Shown here: in pieces, positions 48,131-59,467 of the stretch
Layout: each line of letters opens with the position of its first letter
How positions within the stretch are numbered: position 1 is the first letter of the stretch
Source: Ceratopteris richardii
Taxonomy: Eukaryota; Streptophyta; Polypodiopsida; Polypodiales; Pteridaceae
Length of the DNA: 64,000 nt
Direction of reading: 5' to 3'
Assembly: GCA_020310875.1 (NCBI GenBank)
Contig: CM035413.1
Location: forward strand, 166,992,996-167,056,995
Program-made: the position numbers and the translations under genes
Notes under the pieces: generated by a model
Told to the model about the DNA's origin: nothing
Databases searched by the model: none
The model's input: only the letters and a program-made list of their open reading frames with translations

Positions 48131-48188
48131 TTTTTACGAGAGTGTTCTCTTTTTACGACATAGTTCTCGTTTGTTACGACTCGCTGTT
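48131..48188. repeat. Right subterminal repeats of the transposon
   Basis: Three imperfect copies of a 19-20-base motif: TTTTTACGAGAGTGTTCTC, TTTTTACGACATAGTTCTC, then GTTTGTTACGACTCGCTGTT as the terminus itself. Repeated subterminal motifs are common transposase-binding sites. Confidence 0.6.
48163..48188 (-). repeat. Right terminal inverted repeat
   Basis: Its reverse complement starts AACAGCGAGTC and ends AACAAACGAGAAC. It pairs with the left end as described there. Confidence 0.85.
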
Positions 48189-48192
48189 CAAT
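48189..48192. repeat. Right target-site duplication CAAT
   Basis: Second CAAT copy, directly after the right inverted repeat and directly before GTG TAT AGG of copia K. Confidence 0.85.
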
Positions 48193-48836
48193 GTGTATAG
48201 GAAGATGGTTGGAAGCTTGATTTTTGTAACAAAGACAAGACCGGATTTGAGTTTTGTAGTTGGTTTGGTGAGCCAGTTTATGCATAACCCATGTAGAGTG
48301 CACTTGGATGCAGTGAGACACATATTGCGATATGTGAAAGGAACATGCAACTTTGGCTTGTTTTATGAGAGAAAAGTTCAGCCATGCATATATGCATACA
48401 CAGATGCAGATTGGGTAGGAAATGTCATGGATCGAAGGTCAACGAGTGGATTTTCATTTTTGCTTGGAAGTGCAATCATTTCATGGAGTAGCAAGAAGCA
48501 ACGAATTGTCGCATTGTCAAGTATGGAGGCTGAATATAGAGGCATTACACAAGCCGTTTGTGAAGCAACATGGATTAAGTACCTACTTGAAGATATGGGA
48601 GTCTACATTGATGGAAAGGTGGTCATCTATTGTGACACTGTGAGTAGCATTATGCTATCAAAGAATCCATTTTATCATGCGAGATCGAAGCACATCGAAG
48701 TTCTTATCACTTTGTTCATGAGAAGGTCATCAAAGGAGAAGTGGAGTTGATTCACATCAACACTTGAGAACAAGTGGTAGATATCTTCACCAAAGCTCTT
48801 CTCAAAGATAAGTTCATCTACTTCAAAGAAGTTTAA
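48189..48836 (+). pseudogene. Copia K RT end and RNase H (right part)
   Basis: Continues the copia frame beyond the DNA transposon: VYRKMVGSLIFVTKTRPDLSF, then RNase H with Asp in YTDADWVGN, Glu in SSMEAEYRGI and Asp in IYCDTVSS, and the end DIFTKALLKDKFIYFKEV before TAA at 48834. A frame change occurs near 48750. No LTR follows; 48837-48925 is short unassigned sequence before element L. Confidence 0.9.
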
Positions 48837-48925
48837 TTAGGAGTTAGGAAGCTTTAGTTTGTATCTAGATTTCATTTCATGTTATTTCATCTTGTATGGA
48901 CATATGTATTTCTTTCATTTTGTAT

Positions 48926-51900
48926 TCAAGCCTTTGAGAGTCGACGGGAGTATGTTCTATAGACTTTTTGCTCTGTTTCATTAAGAAGATTGGCTTCACG
49001 TATCATTAGTTGCTTCCATTGTTCTGCTTTTACACCGTCATGTGGTGGTTGTCTATGATCGGCAAAGAAGCTTAGCTCATATGCCACTAATCTGGCATTC
49101 AGGTTGGATGAAATCTTTAAAAAGATCTCTGAATCGATTTCAAAAAACCCTGTGAAAAAGACTTCTTCGAACATCTACATGTATGTACTTGGCAAAAACA
49201 TGAGTCTGGAATAATAGGCCATTATGGTAGGGCGGCTAGGCATAATAGAAAAATAAAAAGCAAGAATGTCTGTTCCCTGATTAATGCCAATGAAGTTCAA
49301 AAATGTATATGCCGCATGTTTGAAGACCTTCAATACTGTGAGTATCATACTGAGTATTTTATTTGTCATTTTGATAGTTAAATTTGGTACTGTTGCATAA
49401 CTCTGCAGCCAAAATTCGATGGTCTTTACCATATAATCCTCCATTGGTAGATAGTTATGCGGTGGACTTGGAAGTAGTGGATAGTTTAGCCACTGTTTAT
49501 TGATTACACCAGTCTTTTGCATATCCAAAAATTCTCGTGCTTCTCTGCACCGTGGCGTTGGACAAAAAGAAGGGTTTACCTATAATAAATATGGTGCCGC
49601 TTGCCAGTGCACCCGTCATGTAGGATGTTTCTCCAAAAATTTTCTTCTCCAAACAGGCTGCGCCGCTTCAAATTCTTCTTGAGTATAAGTGAATGTGTCA
49701 TGTTTGAAGTGCAGCTATTCGTCTGGATTTTTTTGTGTGATCTTTTTGATGTATTGTCTTGTTTTCTCTTTCATCAGTCCGTACAGAATGTTTAAAGGCT
49801 TCATGATCTTCTCTAAGTCTTTACCTTTAATCTTTGCTTCTTTCATGACTTTGATGACTTCATCTTCAAAATGTTCTGTCAACCGGGACACCAATAGTGC
49901 CCGTTCCCTCTGACCTATTTCTGTAGTGTATGGCATTGGATGATCATCATGTGGTTCCGCCATCTGCTCTTTTATTGGAGAATTATAAATCGGGGGAGAT
50001 AGAGGACGTACCTCTACCTCGTCAGTAGGATTTTCTTTTGTCGGCTCTACTGGTGTCCCGATTGGTGCTTTCTCTTTTGCTTGGGTCTCTAATTGTGCTA
50101 AGCACTCAGTCTTTTCTTTTACTTCTTGCATTGCTGCCCGTAGTGCTTCCTTGGTAGCTAGTAACTCGTTACCAATTTCCGCTACCTGATCCATATTTTC
50201 ACTATAACTTGCTGCAAGTTTTCCATGGGCTGTATTCAACTGCTTTTTTAACTCATTTGTTTCGTGAGTGTACTTACGTTCCCATTCTTCTCTCAATGCT
50301 TGCTCTTGTTTCAGCAAATCTTCATATTTCTCAATTTGAGCTCGTACTTCCTACTGATCAATATCTGTTGTCTCTTGTTTTTTGAGAGGTTGATCATATA
50401 GCAATGACTTCATTAATTCTTTATTTCTGTTTTGTAAGTTGTCATTTTCCTCCATGTACACCTTTAGTTGTGTTTCCAGTAAGTTGCTTCTAGCTTTCAT
50501 TCTCTCTTTGTCGACCTCGCTGGCTTCATGTAATCTTTGTAGGTTTGTCAGTTGTGCCTGGAGTTGGTGATGCTGGGTCATCAATGTATCACATTGTGTT
50601 TTTGTTGTGAGTAACTCCGTTCCCTTGGCTGCAATCTCTTTTTTGGGCCTGGATAAGTTGTGCAGATAGTTGTTCACTCATAATTTGAAATTGATTCTTT
50701 TCCCTCATGGCTTTGTCGTAATCTGCATCTATATCCATCATCTGTTGTTGTGTATCCATGGCCGTTTGGATCATTTGTTTGACAACAGGTTTTAATTGAG
50801 TGACATCCACATTTAACCAAGTGGTAGGTATACTAGGTTCTGCTCCTGTTGTCACATCTTTCCCTTGAGCCACGTGTAATGTGGTGTCATGGGCTGCCTG
50901 ATATGAAGTTGGATCCTCGGCTCAACCTCCATGTGGTCAATCTTGCCTTGAGGTGTATCATCTGGCACTTCAATCACAATTGGCGCTTTGTTTTGTAGTA
51001 GTCCTGAGTCTGGGTTCACTGGAGTTTGTATTTCTTCTTTGAGAGGTGGCATGGGAGCTTGATTTGTCACGGGAACTTCTTTCATGCTTATGTTTGATTG
51101 ACCATTCAGTTGAATCACAAGCACGTTGTCACAGGGTTGTTCTATGTTCTTTGCCTGCGACTGTTGGTTGTCCAGTGTGACTTCGACTTGATTAATCTCT
51201 GTCCAATCTTCATTGTGCGTTTCTGTTTGTATATCCGTATCCAGAGTGTCTTTTTCGTGACTAGATTCTGCATCAGAGCTAGAATCTTCTAAACTTAATT
51301 CTTTGTATCTGGCCACTTATTCAAGGCTCTGTTCTTTATCTTTTTGTCTCCTTTCTTTGCTGGCTTGCCTGTACTGGTGACCTTGGATATTCAAATTTAC
51401 TTGCCCTCGCATATACTGATGTGTTTCTTCTAGGGCAGCGGAGAGATCTCTTTTAGTAATTGGTTGTTTGGTCCCAGGAATCTGTAGCCTGGGCTTCTTC
51501 CTCCCTAAGACGCTTTGTACCCCTCATGGGTTTCTTTGAACTCGTTCCTGCTTCGTCCATAGAGATGACTGTATTCTTTTTCTTTGGAACCGTCGTTGAC
51601 TTGGCATATTTGGCGAGCTCTACTGAGGTTGGCATCACATGCAAGCAGTTCTTCATATCCAGTGCCTCATAAGTAAGTAGGGTCAAGGCCGAACTACCAT
51701 TCAAAAACTTTTTCTGACCCCACTTCTTCTTTGCTTCAAATAGACGTTCTTGAACATATGGAGTCATATTTACTTGATTGTCAACTTGCCTCATAGCATG
51801 TGAGAGCAGTTGCACCACGATCTTTTGAGGTGTTGTATATCTATGCATGCTTGGAAAACAAAAGTGCTGGTGCACTAAGCAAACAACATCTTCAATGTCA

Positions 51901-52403
51901 GTTCTATTGATGTCCAAAAAGGATCGCTTCTTAGGATCATGACATTCATCTTTGACATTCGTGATTCCCTCTTGATTCCATCCAAAAGCCTTGTTAATCA
52001 GCTCATGGGTGAATTGAATTGTCTTCTAGGCACCAACTTTATCGAGTACCCGTGCCTCAGGAACTGACAGCTTATTCGATGCAGGCTGAAGTGTATTCAT
52101 CACTTGCGTATATCTCTGAAAATCTGGCAAATATATTGGAAGTCTTAAAAATGCATCAATTCCAGCTTGAGTCCAGACATTTGTCATGCGCGGTAATCCT
52201 TGTACAATAGTCTTGAAGTCTTGCGATATCATAGGGAAGTAGTGATCCCTATCCATGATTTTGATAGTGGCCATGAAAATGAGATCCGATACTGGTTGGT
52301 CATCCAGAAACCAATGGCCTCTTGCTTTTGTTATTGATTCCAATGGAAGAAGTTGGATCTCTTCCTCTTGCGTTGCTTCGGAATTAGTAGATGCAATCTG
52401 CAC
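48926..52403 (-). pseudogene. Element L extra coding region with coiled coil
   Basis: A chain of minus-strand frames, broken by stops and shifts, that would encode about 1,100 residues. The first part (52403-51453, one internal TAG near 52026) holds GHWFLDDQPVSDLIFMATIK and RYTTPQKIVVQLLSHAMRQV, then a basic segment. Next comes an acidic linker (51316-50852), then heptad-rich text (50873-49715: QHHQLQAQLTNLQRLHEASE, LKQEQALREEWERKY). It ends with 49528-48926 (EFWLQSYATVPNLTIKM). I do not recognise a family. The coiled coil suggests a structural or assembly role. Position after integrase and same strand argue it belongs to L. Confidence 0.6.
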
Positions 52404-52859
52404 TCAATATAGAGTATGAATTAGTGGCAAGATAGTATCAAAATTGTCCTTTAGGTGTCTTTCATAAGATTGGCAATGCTCCGCGTGAATGGTGTTGTCC
52501 CTTCCCCATGGGTGTGAGAAAGGTAACACCTGGGATTTTTCATACTTTTAGATATTTTTATGTTTTTGTCTGAAAGAAAAACAGAAAAGTTAGGTCATAG
52601 CCGAAGCGGTTATTAATTTTTTAGTAATTCTCTTTAGATTATGCACAAGTGCTCTCCTATTTCCGAAGAGGAAAACATGCTTCACTATCCTGAAATAGAA
52701 GAATAATGTGCCGGATGCTTGGCCTTGTAATGTGGCCCTATCATGCATACTTTGGATTCTGGTAACTCCACATGTGTGCAACTTGAACTACTTGGTTGAT
52801 GCATACAACTTGTCTTGCTTTTTGACATCCAAATCTGCTTCACACTGTTGGGGCAGATT

Positions 52860-53235
52860 GTATTCCTAACATTCCTGAAGAATATGGTGCTTCTTATGTT
52901 GTACGTCTGCTTTATCTGCTTTTTGAATCTTGGAATAGTTTTTGAAGCATATGTAGACTCCTTCTCTGTCCTGTAGCTATTCATCTTTGGTTGTTTTGCC
53001 TTTAGACCATACTGATTTTCCTTGTGCCTAGAATCTTCCTTCCTAATGTATTCCTAACATTCCTGAAGAATATGGTGCTTCTTATGTTGTACGTCTGCTT
53101 TATCTGCTTTTTGAATCTTGGAATAGTTTTTGAAGCATATGTAGACTCCTTCTCTGTCCTGTAGCTATTCATCTTTGGTTGTTTTGCCTTTAGACCATAC
53201 TGATTTTCCTTGTGCCTAGAATCTTCCTTCCTGAT
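52860..53235. repeat. 188-bp tandem duplication
   Basis: 52860-53047 and 53048-53235 are nearly identical direct copies, starting GTATTCCTAACATTCCTGAA and ending ATCTTCCTTCCT. They lie between the second protease-like domain and the coiled-coil region of L. Confidence 0.95.
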
Positions 53236-53403
53236 GCTTGTCCTTTGAGCACATGACTTTGGAATCCATATTTGTGTTCGGTTCGACTGAGCGGCTATCA
53301 CCTTCTTCGAAATCCATACTTTAGCAATTCTTTGTAGAACTGAATATCCAAAGCGATTGACATACTGATTTTGTGGGTTCTTCTGCTATCCCAAGTAGTT
53401 CTT

Positions 53404-54198
53404 CTATTGAAGATATGCAGCCATTTGGTCCTTCTTTATCCAAGCTTGTCGAGTGTAAGGAATGGGGTATATTCTAATAGGTGCAGATTTGGGATTACTC
53501 GGAGAACTAGTCTCTCTTGTGCATGGTTCTTCGCTAAGGCTGTTTTCAGATAGAATGACACTCTTGTGACTTGCTAGATTAGAAAATGGTGTGCAAGCAG
53601 ACTTCTGTGTATCCTCACATGAAGTACTTGATGAAGGGGTTTCCATAATGCTAGTGAACATACATGCATCACTTTGTTCATTTGAGTGAGTTTTTGGTTC
53701 TATACTTGCAGCTTTGATTGGTCGTTCATCTAGCATGCTGAATACTTCACGATGTCCTATCTTGGCCGGGATGTATCCTAAGGCCAATTGAATAGTTACT
53801 TCATATTTGTATATCCAGTCTTGTCCTAACACGAGCTCTTCCAATAAATCCTGATTGTGACATACTAAGAGTTTTTGTTCCATTGTGTTGTTTCCTAAGT
53901 GTAGAGGCAAGATAATCTCTCTTATACACTTGGTGATCTTTCCTCTTATTCCAATCAGTTGTGCCTTTGATGGACATAATTCTTCCTTGAGTTGTTGAGT
54001 CAATGAAAATTTGATGCAGCTTATAGCGGCTCTTGTGTCAATGAGAGCATCCACTAAGTGGTACTCCATTTTTTCGGCTCCCAAATTCAAATATGGTTGT
54101 GTCCTTTGTTGACCCAGGTTTTCAGTGGCTCTAAAATTAGCCATTGGGATGAGTTCCTCTCCTAAATGATATCTCTCATCTCTCTCTCTCTCATCCAC
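53404..54198 (-). pseudogene. Element L second retropepsin-like domain, after integrase
   Basis: Residues about 45-150 read like an aspartic protease: VDALIDTRAAISCIKFSL, where the active-site D-T-G reads D-T-R (54028-54039), then IGIRGKITK, LPLHLGNN and LEELVLGQDWI, the usual flap and hydrophobic end. The C-terminal part is low complexity. The N-terminal part follows charged text close to integrase. Retropepsins normally lie before RT, and L has one there too, so this is an extra copy or a domain with another role. G-to-R in the active site predicts loss of activity. Confidence 0.7.
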
Positions 54199-54290
54199 TC
54201 TTTCCGTTTCTTGATTCGTTCTAGTGCTTCCTGTTTGGCTTCTTCTCGTATCCTTTCTTCCTCGATGCGTCTATTTTTACTCATTATCAA

Positions 54291-55412
54291 TCATGACATT
54301 ATTTCTTCAGTTAATGGCTCTAAGTATTTTTTCACTCGACATCCACTGATATAGTTTGGTAATACATCTCCATCTAGAGTTACTAAGCTGATGGCTCCGC
54401 TGGTGGATATGCGATTAATGATTAACGGGCCATATCCTCTTTTTCGTAGTTTCTTTGCGTGTTGTTTCAGGGTATATACCAAAACTAAATCTCCTTCCTT
54501 CAAATTTTTATCATTAATATGAGCATCAAAATATGCCTTCTGTCGCCTTTTAGCAGCATCAATCCCTGCTACTGCTTGTAACCTAGTTTCATGTAACTTC
54601 TCTATTTGATCCAATTGAGCTGAGAGTTCATGTCCAGTCCACTCATAAGTTGCTGCTACTCTGAGAGTGGGTATTAAGAAATCAATTGGCAAAATAGCAT
54701 TTTGTCCATACAATAAGTTAAAAGGAGTAGTTCCTATGGCGGTCTTGTAAGCTACTCGGAATGCCCATAAAGGGTGATGTAATTGTTTATCCCAATCAGA
54801 TCTACCATTGTTCACAATTTTAGTGAGAATTGTGCATAAGATTTTATTTGAAATTTTGGCTTGCCCATTGGCTTGTGGGTGATAAGGGGCTGATTTCTTA
54901 TGAATTACCAAGAATTCATTCAGTAAGGCTTCTATCACTTCATTCACAAAATGCGTACCTCTATCACTCACAATTTCTATCGGTAGTCCAAATCTAGTGA
55001 AAACGTTCTCAAAGAGAAACTTGGCCGTAGTTCTTGCATCATTTTTCTTGGTTGCTTTGGCTTCAACCCATTTGGTTAGGTAGTTTGTGGCTACAATTAT
55101 GTATTCCGCATGGGATCCTTTAGCTAGTGGGTTAATAGTTCCTATGAAGTATATTCCCCATTTTGTGAAAGCTCTGGCACTCATCATGGGTTTTAGTGGC
55201 ATTTCATCTCTTCGAATAGGATATTTTGTTCGTTGACATGTATCACACCTTTGCACATATGTTACTGCATCTTGATGTAGATTTGGCCACCACATTCCTG
55301 CAAAAAGAATCATTTTTGTTGTTTTATCTACAGAGAAATGTCCTCCTGCAGCTCCTGTATGTGCCATCTCTAAAACAGCAAGATACTCATCTTCATGAAT
55401 GCACATTCGCAA
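54291..55412 (-). pseudogene. Element L integrase
   Basis: A 373-codon frame. The H2C2 zinc module (AHTGAAGGHFSVDKT, CDTCQRTK) is followed by the catalytic core. The first Asp is Tyr (KWGIYFIGTINP), the second is intact (IVSDRGTHF) and the Glu is Lys (HPQANGQAKISN, 54855-54857). Core text continues as WAFRVAYKTAIGTTPF. The C-terminal module has KEGDLVLVY and GYGPLIINRI. With two of three catalytic residues lost it cannot integrate DNA, although the frame is open throughout. Confidence 0.9.
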
Positions 55413-55484
55413 ATGATTATCTCTTCCTTGTTTAAAGAGTTGTTTTCCTATAAGAGCATAGTCCTTGCTTTGTTCTACAAGTGC

Positions 55485-56400
55485 TCATTTTCTTGCTATA
55501 GTGGCTCCTTCTGGGTAGTCTTGGGTCTTTAAGAACACCAGAGGCATGCTCCATCTTGGTGCTACAGTGGAGTAGCATAGAGTGGAGTTCTCCTCTGGAT
55601 TTCGTTCTTGACAGGTTGGGCAGGCTGATACATAGTTATGCGCATCCCTCTGCATGGTTGGCCAATATATGCCCAATCTCTTTAGTGTTTGCCATGTTCC
55701 GTTCGCATTTAGATGAGTTTTCCACTGATTTACATGTGCTTTTTGAAGCCACATTTTTTGTTCCTCTTCTTCTATGCATCTCATGAGTAATCCACTTGAG
55801 TCTTGGTGATACAAACTTCCAGCGATAATATGAAGGTTTTTAGTCTTCCATAGGTCTTTGGTTCGGTTTGGTGTGATCCCATTTTTAGGTCCATTCGTGA
55901 GTATAGGGATCAACTTTTTTGCCCATTGGGGACATACTTCAAGGTTGAACAGGTACATGTCAGGCAGATCATCAGGTACTCCTATGGGTGGTTCTCCATG
56001 TGTCATTCTTGATAGGTGATCCGCTCTTATGTGGGTATTTCCTTTCTTGACTACTACTTCAAAATCAAATTCCATCAACAATAGAAACCATCGTACTAGT
56101 CGTCCTGTATTACAAGGCTTATTGACTAAGTACAGTAGGGCTTGATGACCAATGAAGAATTTGAATTTGTTTGCCAACAAGTAGTGTCGAAACTTCTTTA
56201 CTGCATACACCATTCCTAGGCCTTCTCTTTTAGTCGTGGTATAATTGCGTTCTGCTTGATTCAATTGTCTACTGGCATAGGCTATAGGGTGATCTAACTT
56301 TCCTGTATCTGCAGGTTGAGCTAAGATGCAACCAATGGCAAACTTGGAAGCATCTACGTGAATATGAAATGGCTTATTCCAATTGGGTATTCAGAGGATT
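55485..56400 (-). pseudogene. Element L RNase H and first H2C2 zinc module
   Basis: RNase H reads HVDASKFAIGCIL (Asp, near 56350), YTTTKREGLGMVYAV (Glu) and KFFIGHQALLYLVNKP, where the usual Asp before HQAL is Gly. A spacer (MYLFNLEVCPQWAKKL) leads to a zinc-like module: AHVNQWKTHLN, LKRLGIYWPTMQRDAHNYV and CPTCQER (near 55604-55750). A second full module opens the integrase frame, so the zinc module is doubled. Confidence 0.8.
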
Positions 56401-57308
56401 GATGTTGAACTCAATCGATTCTTTAATTTGTTAAAGGCCTTTTCACATTCTTCAGTCCAGTTAAACTGAGTCAATAATGCATAAAGAGGTCTAGCAATTA
56501 TGGCATACATATGTATAAATCTTTGGTAGTATCCACAATGTCCCATAAATGCTTGGACTTCCTTAGCAGTCTTTCGTCTTGGCAAATCCAGAATCACTTT
56601 GATTTTGTCTTCATCAGTTGAAATTCCATTTTTAGAGACAATATGTCCTAATATTTTTCCTTGTCGAACCATGAAGACATTTTTCTAGGTTGAGGCATAC
56701 TCGATATTGTCAACATTTGGCAAAGATCTTTTCTAGTTCAGGGATATGTTCTGATCGTATAGCTGAATAAGTGCATAAATCATCCACGTATACCTCCATA
56801 CTCTTTCTTAGAAACTCCTTGAATACATGGCACATCAATCTTTGGAAAGTGGCTGGGGCATTGGTTAGGCCAAAAGGCATAACCCTAAAGGCGTATACTC
56901 CCCATTCAGTTGCAAAGGCTGTTTTATGTTGGTCCTCAGGAGCAATAGCTACCTGATTATAACCAGAAAAGCCGTCCAAAAAACTATAAACTTCCTTCCC
57001 TGCCACTCTTTCCAACAGATGATCAGTGATGGGTAATGGGTAACTGTCTCTTATGGTAGCAGCATTTACTTTTTTCAGATTTATGCATACTCTTAACTTA
57101 CCATCTTTTTTGGTACGACCACCAAAGGTGACACCCATTCCGTGTGTTCAATCTCATATATGAACCCAGCATCTAACAGTTTATCTATCTCTTCCTTTAT
57201 CTTTGCTGAGTAAACATCATTATATGTGTATGGTCTTTGTTTGGAAGCTTTAGCTTCAGATGTCATAGGGATTCTATGTGCACATATAGAAGGGTCTACT
57301 CCTTTCAA
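56391..57308 (-). pseudogene. Element L reverse transcriptase
   Basis: In order: KQRPYTYNDVYSAKIKEEID, then EWVSPLVVVPKK, a frame change near 57110, LRVCINLKKVNAATIRDSYP, and YSFLDGFSGYNQVAI with the first catalytic Asp. It continues with FGLTNAPATFQRLM and EVYVDDLCTYS near 56775 with YVDD intact. A second frame change comes before GKILGHIVSKNGI and the thumb/connection text VQAFMGHCGYYQRFI. This is a gypsy-type RT by motif spacing. It copies element RNA into DNA; here it is interrupted. Confidence 0.9.
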
Positions 57309-57320
57309 ATCCTTATATGT

Positions 57321-58937
57321 CTAGGCAAAGACATCCCTGTATTCCCTTATGAGTCGTATTAACTCTTGTTCTTCCTCCATTGAGACATCCTGTCCTATAA
57401 AAGTACATCGTTCTTCTCCTTCCTCTAGGGTTACTACTATTTTCTTGGTCTGCTCTTTGTTGTCATATGCTATTCTTGACTGTGCTTCTCGTTTTGGCAT
57501 TTGAATAGCAATTCTTCTCTCTTCTACTTCATATTTTTTGAAGTGGGCGGGCACTTCAAATTGGTCTTGAGGCTTGTTTTCTTCGTCAATTTTTGCTTTT
57601 TCTAATCCAAGCTCCTCTTCCTGTGTTGGTTCTTGATTTATTTCATTAGCTATGATACTTACTTCTTGATTTCCACTTTCTATTTCCATTTGCTCTTGCT
57701 CCATTTCAATGCTCTCGTAATCCTCCTTCCATTCTTTTTCAATTACTTCTCCTTCTTCAGCCTCTTGAAGAACTACCACATATAGACTAACGTCATATCC
57801 TTCCTCATCAATGCATTCATTCATGGTTATCACTTCTTCGTTTACACACACATCGAGAGTGGCTAAAATCTCCATCCAACCATGAGGTTCAAATTCTTTA
57901 TCTAGGAATATTTGAGGCATATAGGCTGGATCTTGTACTGATCTAGCAACTCCTTGCATTTGCTGCCATCCTTTCCTCCTATCCTCTTCCTTTTTTGCAG
58001 TTTGGCATATCCATAGATGAGTGTCTTCGTTCATCCATGATTGATCACTTGAACCTATACTATGAATTGAGTGATTATCTTCCTCCTTATGAATCTCATT
58101 CCATTGTAAGGGGGGAACATCTTGATATGTGTATGTGTGGAGATTTATTCTTGTGGTGGTTCCTTCATGCCGTAGGTATATGGCGTCTTTTCCCCAATCT
58201 TGCACTACCTTTAGTTGTCTCATGAAAGGTCTTCCAAGTATCATTTCATAATTGCTAGGCCTTTCAAATTGACAAATCGCTAAGGTGTGTTTGAACTCAA
58301 CTCTGCAAGTGGTAAAAACTACCCGTTCCAACAATCCCAAGTGTCGTTCAGTGTGTCCGTCTGCCATTTGTATCTTCATGCGCATTGGTCTTAAAGCTGG
58401 TTTTCCCCATTTTTCCTAGATTTCTTTAGTAGCAATTCCTACTCCAGCTCTAGAATCTAAGATGGCTTTAGTGGTGTAACCCCTATAGGTAATTGGAAGG
58501 CAAGTGTTTCCTTCATCTCCCTCACTAAAATCTCCAACCTTATCGACTGGGATTTTGACTGTGTTTACTTCATCAGACATTTCCTTCTCGTCCACCTTGA
58601 TCTCCAATTGGCTGGTCAATTTCTCCTTCAAATGTGGTTTGACTTTCAACAGTTCTTCCAATGTCAGAGTGCAAGGGATTTTTACCTTTCTAAGGTGTTG
58701 TATGATATCCGATGCTTGGACTGATGGGTTCAGTTCTTTTTTTCTCATTGAGGGAATGCGGTATAATTCTGAATTATGTTCGTACTCTCCTGTGTAATTT
58801 GGCAAAACCTTTACACTATCATTTTCTTCGTTACTTGGATCAATTGGTATTATTTCTTCTGAATTCAGTTCAGGTATGGAGTCTTCAATTTCACCTTCTT
58901 CTTCTAGCTCCTCAAAGGGTGGGTCCATTCCTTCCAC
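57321..58937 (-). pseudogene. Element L protease region with acidic linker
   Basis: The first frame (58937-58416) is acidic and ends in a retropepsin start: LPITYRGYTTKAILDSRAG, where D-S-G reads D-S-R (58446-58457). After a stop near 58415 the domain goes on: MKIQMADGHTERHLGLLERV and YEMILGRPFMRQLKVVQDWG. A long acidic, glutamate-rich linker follows, ending EEEQELIRLIREYRDVFA before RT. The fold is complete in text but lacks the catalytic Gly and is split. Confidence 0.85.
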
Positions 58938-59467
58938 TTTCTTCCATCGGTCTTCTTGGACTTGCCCACAAATCTTTAGGCCATTCCCCTTCTACTTCGC
59001 GAACAATGGATCCTTCCCTTTTATCCTCACAGTAATTTCCATTATGTGTCTTACCTGCTTCGGGTTTCTCGGGTTCCTTAGGATGACACACTCTTGGAAT
59101 TCTCTTTTGGGAATTCGTGAATTGGGTAATTGAATAACAGTTTTTCTAAGGTCTGCTGAGCCACTTAAATTAATTTTTTGCATATCTCCAACCTTTCTTT
59201 CTCTAGGTCACCTCTTGGATATTCTCTTTCATGTTGTTTGATGGTAGGTCCTGCTCTTATTCATGCCTTGTATGCCTGAATCCACATGGCTAATTCTTTA
59301 GGCATGGGATCTGCTAAAACTGATCCTACCTCTTCTTTTTTTGACTTTCCTTTCCGAATTTCTTCTTCCTCTTCTTGTTTCTCTTTTGGATTTTGTTCAC
59401 TCTTTTCATTTTCCTTCTTTTGTAGTAATTTCTTTTCCTTTATCCGATCTCTACAGTTCTTCCATCT

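Larger units (their letters stand above)
40709..48188. mobile_element. 7,480-bp two-gene DNA transposon (DUF7869 plus ParB-like)
   Basis: It is bounded by 26-bp inverted repeats with 21 matching positions and by a CAAT duplication. It sits inside copia K, whose reading frame is exactly continuous if the element is removed with one CAAT. Contents from the left: inverted repeat, palindromic array, ParB-like gene (minus), array in its intron 1, a shared promoter region, transposase-like gene (plus), a triple 31-bp repeat, and a right subterminal repeat with the inverted repeat. The 4-bp duplication fits superfamilies such as Sola, but assignment needs a protein search. One stop in the ParB-like gene and one shift in the transposase suggest this copy is defective. 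Confidence 0.9.

Noticed and set aside
40742..48150. TGTTCTCT as an 8-bp target duplication of the DNA transposon
   Set aside because: It occurs near both ends, but it lies inside the terminal repeats and would leave the copia K frame broken. CAAT with the 26-bp inverted repeats explains all features better.
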